The translations under genes and the position numbers were made by a program. This document shows, in pieces, positions 10,080 through 19,944 of a stretch of 64,000 bases of DNA. The notes beneath the pieces are model-generated. The model did not search any database, was not told where the DNA came from, and saw only the letters and a program-made list of their open reading frames with translations. The stretch lies in assembly GCA_003868215.1 (NCBI GenBank), contig QWDQ01000001.1:186001-250000 (forward strand), written 5' to 3'. Numbering within the stretch: position 1 is the first letter of the stretch; every line of letters starts with the position of its first letter. The DNA is from Pseudophaeomoniella oleicola (taxonomy: Eukaryota > Ascomycota > Eurotiomycetes > Phaeomoniellales > Phaeomoniellaceae).

Positions 10080-10886
10080 TCAAGGCCTCCCGAAGAAATC
10101 TCCTTTCCTTCGCTTTGCAGCGAGGTGCTGACTCCAGACACCTGCAAAAATGTCGTCACACTCGTCCTCATCTTGACTGTCGAATTCAATATCCTCAATC
10201 TTATCTAAGCGGTCCGGTGGCATTGTGAAATCGTGCTCGTCCATTTCGAACGGCATGTGTTCGCTTAATGCTGTCGAGGCCCGGCGCTCGATAGGACCAT
10301 GAATACCTCCATCGATGGCATCCATGTCATCGTGTTCGTTTTCCCAACAAACGCTCGCCCTTACTCGTTTTGTTTCTAATATGAATTTACCGACCTTGTA
10401 GCGCTGCGCTTCTTCTTCAGCTCCGACGTACTTCCATCCAAGCACACTGCCACAGAAAGCACAACTGATGTCGCTAACCACGTGGGCTCCCGTTACTAGT
10501 TGCCTCGGGACGGGTTTGTGAATGTGGGTATTTGGAAGGCTGCCGCTGTCTTTGGCGTCGGAGGAAGAGCTGTGCGGTGGGAGGTTTGAAGTATAACTGT
10601 ATGTGTAAGGTACTGTGGGTGATACAAGGTATGCACGGCCATAGCGGCCAGTAAACCCCTTGGAAATGATTTGCGTTGTAAGGCATAAGTCCGTCGCACA
10701 CCGCGCACAACGTAAGTGTGAGGTTGAGCCTCGCAGATAGTCGCCGGAAGGTGCGGTTGATCCCGATGTACCACCTGGTGAGGAGCTAAGTGTGCTGGAG
10801 GTTGAGTCTTGTGAAGAGGTTCGACGTCTAAAGGGTACCGATGGGAACAGGAAGGTGGGAAAGTGGAAGGGCAGTGTGCGTGACAT
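10080..10886 (-). CDS. Yippee-domain zinc-binding protein with enlarged central loop
   Basis: A single exon of 268 residues starts at an ATG (10886). Residues 60-171 match the Yippee/YPEL pattern: Cys60-x2-Cys63, Gly83, Leu87, Gly133-x8-Cys142-x2-Cys145, four residues, GWKY (150-153), then Lys164 and Glu171 at the family spacings. Two CxxC pairs bind one zinc in this beta-tent fold. Between Leu87 and Gly133 there are 45 residues instead of the usual 19, a Ser/Pro/Tyr-rich insertion. About 55 disordered residues precede the domain and an acidic tail follows, ending in a basic stretch (AAKRRKGDFF). Budding yeast's Yippee protein is Moh1; cellular roles of the family are poorly defined. Confidence 0.88.
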   Translation of the reverse strand: MSRTLPFHFPTFLFPSVPFRRRTSSQDSTSSTLSSSPGGTSGSTAPSGDYLRGSTSHLRCARCATDLCLTTQIISKGFTGRYGRAYLVSPTVPYTYSYTSNLPPHSSSSDAKDSGSLPNTHIHKPVPRQLVTGAHVVSDISCAFCGSVLGWKYVGAEEEAQRYKVGKFILETKRVRASVCWENEHDDMDAIDGGIHGPIERRASTALSEHMPFEMDEHDFTMPPDRLDKIEDIEFDSQDEDECDDIFAGVWSQHLAAKRRKGDFFGRP

Positions 10887-11895
10887 CTTCGGTCTCTCAA
10901 GTCAGTCTGAGCAATTGCTAGCAATGCTGCCTCTCTTTCCTCACGGCTAGATAAGAGGTTGAATTATCTGTATTCGCTCCGAAGTTGAGGTACCCGTCAT
11001 GAAAAGATATACCACCCTTACTGGAGGCTAGTCACATGGCGGGGTACTTCTACGGTAAGAAGCTCGTGAAGCATGCAAACAGTGGCAGAGTTAGTCCGTG
11101 GGGATATACGTGGAAAGGGAATTCGGAAGGTATTCGAACTATCGAAATGAGTAAATTGGAGGGATTCAGGATGAGGAGCCTTGCGGTACAGGCCGGTAAC
11201 ATGAACGTTGTGAAGCATGGTATACTGCAAGGGTCAGTAGGGTCAAGGAAGGAGGGGGAGAAGTATGGGATGCGGAATACCCAAAACGCGTGATTGATGC
11301 TGACCTCATCCAAGCAAATTTAGGTGGGGAATCACTATTTCATAGCTTCCGGCTTATCGATTGGCGGTTATCAATCAACTAAAGCTCAGCTAAATCCGCT
11401 TCCGGGAGTTAGTAGTGATTAATTAATAGTAACTTAGTAGGGCCTCGGGGCATAATCCTGAGGATAATCCTAAGGATAAGGATAAGGATACCTAAGGATA
11501 AGGATAAGGATACCTAAGGATAAGGCGGATTGGATGTCTGATAGTGGACCTCATGAGGTATTAGGTGCATTGCCTACTGCAAAGCGCCACGATATGTTGC
11601 TACCTTTTTAGAGGAACACGTTTGCCTCAATGAGAGAGCATGCTGACCCAGAGACCGGCATGCTCTGCTCGATACCATTGTGCTATATACGGGTTCATCT
11701 TTCACTCCTTGGTGAGTGAACAATTCGCGCGCAAACCACCCAGGTGCCAAATACGCCGAAGAAATATATCGCTGTACAGCTATACAGCATTGGGTATCAG
11801 TATCCAGGTGAACCAGTCCTCCCCTCATATCCAACTCCTAGCTCGAGCCAAAGCAAACCTTTTTAGAGTAATCCACCGAACATAGCACGTGAGGA
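10887..11895. other. Intergenic: Yippee promoter and 3' flank of the NASP-like gene
   Basis: About 1 kb without a supported gene. It contains the tandem repeat at 11469-11526. Short frames at 11036-11313 and 11574-11885 overlap on both strands and look random. Confidence 0.55.
11469..11526. repeat. 22-bp tandem repeat built on GGATAA, about 2.6 copies
   Basis: The unit begins CCTAAGGATAA and continues with further GGATAA steps; two full copies occupy 11469-11490 and 11491-11512, with a partial third to 11526. The internal period of 6 suggests slippage origin. Degenerate copies of the same theme precede it from about 11456. Confidence 0.85.
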
Positions 11896-13454
11896 TTATA
11901 ATCCGTCTTCAGGATCCTGGAACTTCACCTTCTTACCGCTTGCCGAGTCATTTGCTGTCTCATCACCTTCCAGCTTCCTTTTTCCGTCTGTAACACTGGC
12001 CCCATTGCTCTGAATTGCTGTCTGATCTGTTGGATCAGCTGAAGGCTGCTTCGGCTTCTTTCGCTTCACCAACCCGCTAAGATCGGTAGCGCTTTTGCTT
12101 GCCTCTTCGAGGCGTTTCTTCTGTTCCTCTGCAGATTCCCCTAAAATTTGACCTAATATGCCATTCAGCGGCGTCGCTCCGTCCAGAGTGCCAGTTGAGT
12201 TGGGATCATTGAGCGAGACCGGTGGTGCACGAAGATCGACAAGCTGTTGATTGGGTCAGTCACAGTCGCAATATATTGGTCTTTAGCAATACATACCCTC
12301 TGCCGCATATCAGCAACTAGTTCCTTGACCTCGTCGATGTCCTTCTGTGTGATGGGTCTGCCCTTGGAGTCTCCTGACGGCGTTTCGGACGTCTTTCCTC
12401 CATCTACTTCTGCCTGTTCTTTCTCGATTCGTAGTTCACAACTCTCGATGGCCTTCTCCATCTCCGATGCAGCTTCTTTCCTCATTTCCTCGTCTACTAC
12501 GGCTTGCTTGCCTTCAACGACTTCATCATTCTCATCTTTTTGCTGGGTAACAGAAGCGAATTCCAGAGCTAAGGAGAGCTTATAGTGGCACTCGGCGATC
12601 TGACTGGAGTCCTGTGGGTACAGCTTTTCCTTCAGCACCAGGGCTGCTTTGAGGTCCATAACGGCGTTTGGGAATCGTTCACCCTCGAGAGATATTTCTG
12701 CCTGTAGATCATGCGTGTCTGCTAGGCGTTCTTTAACTTGCCGTATTTCAGGCGAATCCACTGCGTCAGTGTTTCTCGCTTTGCCCTTGCCAGCAGCTTC
12801 GGTAACTGTCTCCTCGAGATACTGTAGCTTCTTTTCGAGTAGGACTCGTGCGAGATCAAGGATCTCGAACGCATTTGAGAAGTCATCCTCTTCTTCTTCT
12901 TCCTGTTCGTCTTCCCCGTCTTGGTTGTCGACTTCATCCTCATCGGAGTCATCCCAGTTCTCGTCGCCTGTGAACTGAAAGAAAGGCTTTTTGCCTGATT
13001 TATCGCTTTGGCCTGCATCGGAATCCGCATTGCCCGGCTCATGCTCTGTCGCTATCTTGGCCACAACCTCCTCAGCGACTTGTTGCTCCTTTTCGGCGCC
13101 TGCTGCTTTCGATTTTGTCGGTTCTCGTGTTGATTTCGCGGTCTTCTCTTCCTTAATATTGCCAACCTTCTCGCCAGCTGCTTTCGCTCCGAGAACATCA
13201 CTATTACTGACGGCCACGAAATAAAGACACTTTCCATATGAGTATAAAAGGTCGGCATTCTCAATGGCCATTTCACCGTTCAGTTCAGCTTGAAGCTCGG
13301 TAGCTTGCGAATATAGCTCGGCCGCAGGACTGTAATCCTTGACCGAATATTTGCTGGTTGCTTCAGCTATGAGCTCCGTGAGCCTTGCTCGATCGGGCCC
13401 ATCAGGAATTGTCGCTGCAACTTCCGATATTTCGTCTACCGTGGCTGAAGCCAT
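11896..13454 (-). CDS. NASP/Sim3/Hif1-type histone chaperone (SHNi-TPR)
   Basis: Two exons, 13454-12297 and 12243-11896, with a 53-nt intron give 501 residues. The N-terminus (about 20-85) is a TPR pair with the family's YSVKDYSPAAELYSQATEL pattern. A long charged insert carries a very acidic run near residues 165-195, typical of the NASP family, whose acidic TPR insert contacts histones. Further TPRs follow (FEILDLARVLLEKKL; HDLQAEISLEGERFPNAV; ECHYKLSLALEF). The C-terminus has a basic NLS-like KRKKPKQP and a second basic patch (SGKKVKFQ). Fission yeast Sim3 escorts CENP-A and budding yeast Hif1 escorts H3-H4; which role applies here cannot be read from sequence. It shares a promoter with DPB2. 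Confidence 0.88.
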
Positions 13455-13682
13455 GTCGGCAGTGAACTAGGACAGTGAGTGGCGCACGTTGGGGAGATGT
13501 ATCTACTGGCGACCGCCTTCGATCTGCTGATATGTACCCCAGAATGGTCGACCGCGCAAAGAATTTAATACAAGACAAAATGAATAGAAACGAGGATTGC
13601 TCGTGATATTTTGTTCGCAAGTAGCGACCGCGAAACAAGGTTCTCCACAACGGACTTCTGCCATGAAACTTTGACGCGGGCT

Positions 13683-13688
13683 ACGCGT
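13683..13688. promoter_or_regulatory. MluI cell-cycle box (MCB), copy 1
   Basis: Perfect palindromic ACGCGT, about 120 bp upstream of the DPB2 ATG; binding is inferred from the motif only. Confidence 0.6.
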
Positions 13689-13701
13689 CTACTGTGTTTA
13701 C

Positions 13702-13707
13702 ACGCGT
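13702..13707. promoter_or_regulatory. MluI cell-cycle box (MCB), copy 2
   Basis: Perfect ACGCGT, 19 bp from copy 1 start to start, so the two sites lie just under two helical turns apart. Confidence 0.6.
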
Positions 13708-13803
13708 TAATTGAATATTGAAGGATAAATTGATAGCACTTTACTGCATTGCCATCAAGACGATGAGCATGTAGATATCGGGCGACACACCCCTCTGGAT
13801 TTC

Positions 13804-16260
13804 ATGGTCATGGATGATACTACAGCACTGACACCGAGACAACAAACAACTTCACTTCGTTCTCGCCTTGACACGACGAACCCGATTCCTTCTTCATCTC
13901 CAGGTTTTGGTACGCCTGCTTTCCCCATCAAACCTCGGAAGCAGCCACAGAACGACAATGGCACCAATGCGACAAGACTCCATTTTCAGGCACCTAAGCC
14001 TGCATCAGCCATATTGCCAGTTATACTACCCCCGCAGACTCTTCGTCCTATCGCATTCCGAACCATCACAAAAAAACACAACCTTACTTTGACTTCCTCA
14101 GCTTTGGGACAACTTGCTGCTTTTGTGGGAAAGCAATGCGGTTCAGGATGGAGGGAAGAAGGTTTAGCAGAGCGGGTTCTAGATGAAATAGCAAGGATTT
14201 GGAAGCGCAACGGGGGCGGAATACTACTCGAGGATGGAAAGGACAAGACTTTGACGAAACTACTCAAAAATCTCGAGGAGTGTATGGTAGGAGGGCGCGT
14301 CGTGGAGCTGAAACGTCCATCTGAAGGAGTATCGTCATCTCGCGATGGACGCCCTAGCGCTGTCTCGCGAGAAGACAGCCAGACGTCCTTAGGTATATCT
14401 GCGCTGGGGGTCTCGGACTCTGAGCAGGAGCTTTCTGAGGAAGAAAATGCCCCAAAGCTCCAACAAGATATGCGATCGCATATCAGAGTCATTCCGGCCC
14501 ATTCTCAGCCACGATTACACTACAACGCAACCAAAAAGTTCTTCGAGACAATAAACACTCCTCCCTCGCTGTTCCCGTCACCTTCTCATAAGACGGATCT
14601 ATTTAGATCCCGGTACAATCTCATTCACCAGCGGCTCATGCGTATGGAATCATTTCAGACACCTACATTTGCAGCAGCGGCGAAGAAAAGAGTCCCCACT
14701 CTTCATCGTTCGGCATCATCTATCATAACTCAACAGCAAGCCTATAAGATAACCCCAATAGCGAATTTGCTGGGGCGATCTGGGACGCAGCATTTGTTAT
14801 TGGGTCTCCTCGGGATAGCTGCCACTGGTGATTTGGCAATTACCGACTTGACCGGTAGCATTGTCCTGGACTTATCAGAAGCGTCTCTGCAACCGTCAGA
14901 TTCCTTATGGGCATGTCCTGGAATGATCGTGCTTGTTGAAGGTGTTTATGATGAAGACGGCGGGTCGAGTGGATCAAGAAGAGGTGGAATTGGTGGTGTT
15001 ATAGGAGGGCGGTTTGTTGCTGTGACGGTAACAGGCCCACCTTGTGAGAGACGTGAGGTCACACTGGGTATCAAATCAAAGGAAGGAGAAGACCTGAAGC
15101 AATCAAGTGCTGGGTTTGGTTGGGTAGATTTCCTCGGCGTCGGCAGCGAGAAGGCTATCGGCGATAGGATGCGAAGACTAGAGAACAAGACGATAGGGAG
15201 ACGGGAACACTCCGCTGACTCGAGCTCACCAAGCAGGAAGAAAGTTACTATACTAGGAGAAGTACAACTAGACAATCCTCGGGTGTTGGAGGCATTGCGT
15301 AAAATACTCGCATCCTACGCGGCCGGGCCTCCGGAGGATCTGCCTTTTTCCTTTGTCGTCATGGGCAATTTTGTTAGCAACCCATCCATGGGTGGCGGCG
15401 TTGGAGATGGAAGTATTGAGTATAAGGAACACTTCGACGGCCTTGCATCGGTCCTTGCTGAGTTTCCTTCGATAATCTCCACGAGCACATTTGTGTTCGT
15501 CCCTGGAGATAACGATCCGTGGCCATCTGCATTCGGAGCAGGAGCAGCAAGTCCAATACCACGAGAGAGCGTGCCTGATCTGTTCACGTCACGGATCAGA
15601 AGAGCTTTCACAGCGGCAAACAATGAAGCCGGGAAGTCAGAAGGTGGTGGAGAGGCAATATGGGCTACAAATCCAGCTCGAATCAGTTTATTTGGTCCAG
15701 TTCATGAGGTCGTGCTCTTCCGCGACGATATCTCCAGTCGATTGCGCCGAAGTGCAATCCTATTCAAAGCCGACGTACCGGAGCAAGAAGAGGATGACCC
15801 ACCGGAAGCCCCTGAAGGCAACGAGGTGAACGAGGAGGCCGACGCCGACCGTGGCGGCGAAATGGAAGTTGATCAAGAGGTTGCAGAAGCGGCTTCCCAT
15901 ATGCCTCAAGAGCAGCAGCAATCCAAAACTTCAAAGCCGAACAATCCAGCAACCGCCACTACCACGCGAAAACTCGTAAAGACAATCGTCGACCAGGCCT
16001 ATCTTTCACCCTTTCCCCTGTCAATCAGACCCGTACATTGGGACTACGGTTCCGCATTGCACCTGTACCCGCTCCCGACATCCCTAGTCCTCGCAGACGC
16101 CGAAGCAGCACCCTTTGCCGTCTCATATGAAGGATGCCACGTCATGAACCCAGGACGAATCGTCGACGAGACTGTCGCGGGGGGCCGCAAGGGTGTCGCG
16201 AAGTGGATCGAATACGATGTTCGGACGAGGAGAGGAAATGTTCGGGAGTTACGGTTCTGA
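13804..16260 (+). CDS. DPB2: DNA polymerase epsilon subunit B (Dpb2)
   Basis: This is a single-exon frame of 818 codons; a second ATG at codon 3 is an equally possible start. The protein begins with a disordered segment, then a small helical N-terminal domain (FRTITKKHNLTLTSSALGQ) that in Dpb2 contacts the CMG helicase. The OB-fold part follows around TPIANLLGRSGTQHLLLGL. The inactive phosphoesterase domain includes ILGEVQLDNPRVLEALRKIL, FVVMGNFVSNP and FVFVPGDNDPWPSA, all typical of B-subunits. A linker of about 70 charged residues (DPPEAPEGNEVNEEAD onward) interrupts the C-terminal part. The protein is essential for leading-strand replisome assembly in the nucleus. Gene position with a histone chaperone across an MCB promoter fits S-phase expression. 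Confidence 0.95.
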   Translation: MVMDDTTALTPRQQTTSLRSRLDTTNPIPSSSPGFGTPAFPIKPRKQPQNDNGTNATRLHFQAPKPASAILPVILPPQTLRPIAFRTITKKHNLTLTSSALGQLAAFVGKQCGSGWREEGLAERVLDEIARIWKRNGGGILLEDGKDKTLTKLLKNLEECMVGGRVVELKRPSEGVSSSRDGRPSAVSREDSQTSLGISALGVSDSEQELSEEENAPKLQQDMRSHIRVIPAHSQPRLHYNATKKFFETINTPPSLFPSPSHKTDLFRSRYNLIHQRLMRMESFQTPTFAAAAKKRVPTLHRSASSIITQQQAYKITPIANLLGRSGTQHLLLGLLGIAATGDLAITDLTGSIVLDLSEASLQPSDSLWACPGMIVLVEGVYDEDGGSSGSRRGGIGGVIGGRFVAVTVTGPPCERREVTLGIKSKEGEDLKQSSAGFGWVDFLGVGSEKAIGDRMRRLENKTIGRREHSADSSSPSRKKVTILGEVQLDNPRVLEALRKILASYAAGPPEDLPFSFVVMGNFVSNPSMGGGVGDGSIEYKEHFDGLASVLAEFPSIISTSTFVFVPGDNDPWPSAFGAGAASPIPRESVPDLFTSRIRRAFTAANNEAGKSEGGGEAIWATNPARISLFGPVHEVVLFRDDISSRLRRSAILFKADVPEQEEDDPPEAPEGNEVNEEADADRGGEMEVDQEVAEAASHMPQEQQQSKTSKPNNPATATTTRKLVKTIVDQAYLSPFPLSIRPVHWDYGSALHLYPLPTSLVLADAEAAPFAVSYEGCHVMNPGRIVDETVAGGRKGVAKWIEYDVRTRRGNVRELRF

Positions 16261-16269
16261 GCTTTTTTT

Positions 16270-16270
<1 letters not shown>

Positions 16271-16300
<30 letters not shown>
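16271..16300 (+). repeat. (TGC)10 microsatellite in the DPB2 3' flank
   Basis: Ten perfect TGC triplets follow a run of nine T, starting about 11 nt after the DPB2 stop, so probably in the 3' UTR. Apparent poly-Ala and poly-Cys frames here are artefacts of the repeat. Confidence 0.95.
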
Positions 16301-16305
<5 letters not shown>

Positions 16306-16853
16306 GGATGGAAACTCGGTCTTGTTTGGGGGTATTATACGCATTGGGAGATTCCTATTTGATGACTTATACGATGACGGAAGTTACTGGTGGCATTCAC
16401 GTCTTTTCCTTTTCAATAATTTCGTTCGGGACAAGATGTCGCGTTTCAGGTACTGTAATGAGACCATTGCTGATATCTGGGCGCGTTCCGTCATGACTTG
16501 AAAATCTGCTTGATCGAATGTAGTAGGCTAGGCTAGGCTAGGTGAGGTGAGACAATTCATGGATTTCCCTCCTACTTCAACAGATTTGAAGGGAGATGGA
16601 CTGGTTGGTGGGGGAAGTTCAGGAGTGCATTATGGAACACGTAGAGTGTTTGTGTTGTCATGATATACATTTCCTTCTATATGAAAAGAGAACTATATTG
16701 CGCTAAGCTTACACTTTTCCGCTTCCATTGCGGTCACTGACGACTTCGCCATGTGCGTCCGGCTGGACAGAACTTTTCAAGGTCGCTATAATCCTTCAAG
16801 TACTCCATGCCAATTTTCAACGTTGATATGTGATCTCGAATGCATCGACCAGT
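16301..16853. other. Convergent 3' intergenic region (DPB2 / OST3)
   Basis: Nothing gene-like. A short direct repeat of GGCTA/GGTGA type occurs near 16525-16550. Confidence 0.5.
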
Positions 16854-17996
16854 TCAGAACGGTGGCAGGAAAAAGGGGTATCCACCGTTCTTCATGCGGA
16901 AAATGCTCAAAAGGAAGCTGTACATTCCAAGGCTTGCGATGCCCCAGATAAAGACCATTGTCTGTTGGGCTTTCGGGTTCGAGATTCGTGGAACTTTGAG
17001 GGCAAGGGCAATTGTTGCGAAGGAGAGAGTGCCGTCTTCGAATATGAATTAGTCCAAGTGACCGGAGAAAATGGAACGGGTAGGGGACAAGACTTACACA
17101 TCGCGGCGACGATTTGTGTCTCTAATCCGAATTGGTTCTGGAACCCGCCAGCGAAATAGGTGATTCCACCTCGACCATCGCCAGAGACGTAAGGCACTTT
17201 TCGGATATGATTGAACATGTGTCCACTAGTGAAGAGTAGGATAGCAATAAGACTAACAGCGGCCCACAGGTTGCGATTCGTGATAATTGGTAAGACGTAT
17301 GGAGCTGCTACAGTTCCAAACGTGATGAGGCCTAGCAGGGTAGTGATTGAGACAACAATCCGGCCATAGTTGATGGGGCGGACCAGAGGAGGTCGCGGCC
17401 CGTCGGGAAGATGGCGTTGAAGCCACCCATACACCTGTTCAGCAGATTGTGGCCTATATTCTTCTCAGAGAGGGAAAATACGGGAGAGATCGGGAAAACA
17501 TACGCGCCAAAGTCAAAGCGCAATGGCTGGCCATCCAATTTTGCGTTTGGGCCGATAGTTGGTTGAAAGAGCAAAAGGATAGGTGCAGTCTGAAGCATCA
17601 TCTGTGAAAGGTGTCAGCACATCAAAGTATAAAGGCTGAATCCGTAGTCACCTTCTGGAAAGTGTCTCTGCCATTGGTAAAGTCCAGCGTCCCGAAAAGC
17701 AGTCGTCCTTCACCCTGCTTGTCGCCCTTGTTATAACTTTTCGCAACGAGATCCCATTCTGACGTAAAGTCTTTGCAAATTTGGCAGCCAAATCGAGCAT
17801 CTAAGGCGGTCAGGATTACTGCAACAGAATAATCCCTCGGTGTCGAGGTCAGTTCGTTGAAGCTGGCGTCATCTAAGTCCAGCGGGCCTGAGGACTTGGA
17901 GTGATACACCTGGAATGTGTCTTTCGTTGCAGGTTTCTTCGCAGCCAAAGCTGCACAAGATAGCAATGACGCCGTCAAAAATGCTAACAATCTCAT
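16854..17996 (-). CDS. OST3: Oligosaccharyltransferase subunit OST3/OST6
   Basis: Four exons (17996-17652, 17601-17504, 17453-17098, 17035-16854; introns 50, 50 and 62 nt) give 326 residues, normal for the family. Residues 1-19 are a signal peptide. A lumenal thioredoxin-like domain has the redox motif CQIC (71-74). Four hydrophobic segments follow (VVSITTLLGLITFG, LWAAVSLIAILLF, a third around FATIALALKV and a last near IWGIASLGMYSFLL), and the chain ends GGYPFFLPPF, a family hallmark. In the ER membrane OST3/6 binds nascent chains by transient disulfides and helps OST glycosylate sites near cysteines. The intron 2 acceptor was chosen because it restores SAEQVYGWLQ. It diverges from the coiled-coil gene 254 bp away. 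Confidence 0.94.
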
Positions 17997-18250
17997 CTTG
18001 CCTTGTCGTGCTGTATACCGTCACAGTGTTTGTCGGTCCACGAGAGCATGTATTCGTGTCCTTCCAGAAGATGATGCGGAGAGCTTGCGACGATCTCCGC
18101 AGACCTGTCTTGGCGGTCATGATACAACGCTATGCCCTTTTTGGCTCACTGTTTTGTTTATCTCCCGAAATGCAACGAGTGTCCCACTTGTGTATCACGA
18201 CACTCCTCATAATAGTCGCTGCTATAGGTGTATGATACAACAACATCAAA
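17997..18250. promoter_or_regulatory. Short divergent promoter between OST3 and a coiled-coil gene
   Basis: Only 254 bp separate the two start codons, so this must serve both genes. No recognised element. Confidence 0.55.
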
Positions 18251-19944
18251 ATGGCGACTGCTGAAGGCTCGATAGTCAGTGTTGAACAGGAGGTAAGTGT
18301 GGATGGCACATCGATAAGGCAGTTCTAATCGTGTCCAAGATGACGCAGACGTTGAGAACTGCGCGGCTCGAACAGGTCTATGAACGTGGTTTGCAAAGAT
18401 CTGAAGTGATATACGAGGAAGAAAAGGCGCGTGTGCTTAAGGTGCAGCTATTATTACTTGAGGACGAGAACTTCGACTTGCAAGAGCAGCTCGCTGAAGC
18501 CGAAGATAAGGGAGAGCAGTTGGAAGACAGCTATGAGCAGACCAGGGAGCAGCTTGTCGAAGCACAAGCGCAACTTACAGCTGCTCAAAATGAATTGAAG
18601 ACGCGCCTCCGAGAAGTTGAGAACTACAGGGTTTGTGATCAGCACCTCTCACATCGAGGCAAGACGACTAATTCTCGGCAGACCGAGCTTCAAGCACTAC
18701 AGAATATCTCAGCAGACTCTACCAAACTGTTAACAGAGAAACTAGCCCTTTCTCGAGAGCTGTTTACCTTGAAGCCAGAATTGGAACACCTGAAGTCTCA
18801 GGCGGCAGCAAATCAGAATGCTCTTTCTGAGAAGCTGGCTTTACAACGAGAAGTCAATTCTCTCCAAGTAGAACTCGAGACCGAGCGACGCGCCGTCCAA
18901 CGTATGAAGACGAGAGACAATAAGTCCACCGAACATGATACTAAAGCACAGGAACAATTGGAGCAGCTCAAAAAGGAACTTACGAAAGGAAGGAAGGAGA
19001 GTGAAAAGGTCGAGCAGGCAGCCCAGACGCAGCTGGAAGAGCTCAAGAAGGAGCTTGCGCAGCAGAAGAAAGAGAACCAAAAAATGGAACGTGAAGCGCG
19101 CAAGCAGGCTGCAGAATGGGAAACCCAAAAGTCGGTCTTTGAGAGCAAGCTGCAGGCTTTCAGAGACAAGTTGAGATCCACGAAGGACCAATTGAAAGAA
19201 AAGCAGGAAGAGCTCGAAAAGTCCCAAGCGGTGGCAAAGGCAGCACCGAAGCCTTCAGCTATTGCTAATGCTCGCAAACGACCAGTGGCACGTTTCGATC
19301 CTGATCTGACGATCGGCACACCAGGAGAATCACATGCTGCAAAGAGGGCCAGGATTTCCACTGCACCTGGGGAGAAGTCAACATTCTCAATCACTCCATT
19401 CTTGAATAAGACGACGAGCATCCTTATGGATTCTCCTGACTCGGCCAAGGACGATCCAGAGCCAGCCATTGCCGAGGAAGATTCCCCTGCTCCCAACGGG
19501 CAGGCAGCCAAGATAGCAAGCTCTCCTGTAGCTGTGAAGACCAAGGCCGCAAGGAACCCTGCAGTAGCGAAAGAGAAGCCAAGGCAATTGCAAGAGGCCA
19601 CGGGTCCTCGCGTAAATGCCGCCGTTGGGCCAAATAGGAAACCGCTAAGCAAGATGTCACTTCCAAAGGTCACTGAAGAGAGCGACGAGGAAAACGAACC
19701 AACAGCCGAATCAACTACGAATCGTGTACAGCCACATTTAGCAAAAAAGAAGCAGAAAGTTCTCGGCGGGAAAAGCAAAAGCACAATCTTCGATGAAGAC
19801 GATGCGGAGCAACCAAAGCCTCGAGCGAGGACTCTTTTTACCAACAAGGCAGTTGGCCTTCGTGGCGGTGGCCTCTCACTGACCGCAAAACCAAGAAGTT
19901 TGGCCGAGTTTTCACCTCTGAAGAAGGACAGGAAATCGGCCTAA
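18251..19944 (+). CDS. Coiled-coil protein with basic, disordered C-terminal half
   Basis: Three exons are proposed: 18251-18292, 18340-18630 and 18682-19944; 531 residues. The first intron (47 nt) joins SVEQE to MTQTLRTARLEQ. The second (51 nt) has a GTTTGT donor, a CTAAT branch site and a CAG acceptor, and is a multiple of three without a stop, so retention would add 17 residues. Residues about 20-315 are almost continuous heptad-type coiled coil rich in Glu, Gln and Lys. The rest is disordered, with ARKRPVARFDPDLTIGTPG, FSITPFLNKTTS, SDEENE and a terminal AEFSPLKKDRK; SP/TP sites suggest CDK phosphorylation. It may be a spindle or kinetochore protein, but I do not recognise the family. Confidence 0.75.
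18631..18681 (+). other. Frame-preserving 51-nt intron
   Basis: GTTTGT...CTAAT...CAG within the coiled-coil gene; length divisible by three and open in the host frame, hence a candidate retained intron. Confidence 0.65.

Larger units (their letters stand above)
13455..13803. promoter_or_regulatory. Bidirectional promoter of histone chaperone and DPB2, with two MluI boxes
   Basis: The 349 bp between the two divergent ATGs contain two perfect ACGCGT hexamers (13683-13688 and 13702-13707) and a nearby GACGCGG at about 13673-13679. ACGCGT is the MCB element bound by MBF (Mbp1/Swi6; Cdc10 complex in fission yeast), which drives G1/S transcription of replication genes. Confidence 0.7.

Noticed and set aside
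11469-11526. Telomere-like repeat (CCTAA steps)
   Set aside because: The unit is not CCCTAA and the array is short and internal to gene-bearing DNA, so it is better read as a minisatellite.
16134-16501. Poly-Ala and poly-Cys frames downstream of DPB2
   Set aside because: Both result from reading the (TGC)10 repeat in different frames.
18813-19847. 344-codon minus-strand open frame
   Set aside because: It lies antisense to the coiled-coil gene and is Ser/Phe/Cys-rich, as expected from reading Glu/Lys-rich codons backwards.
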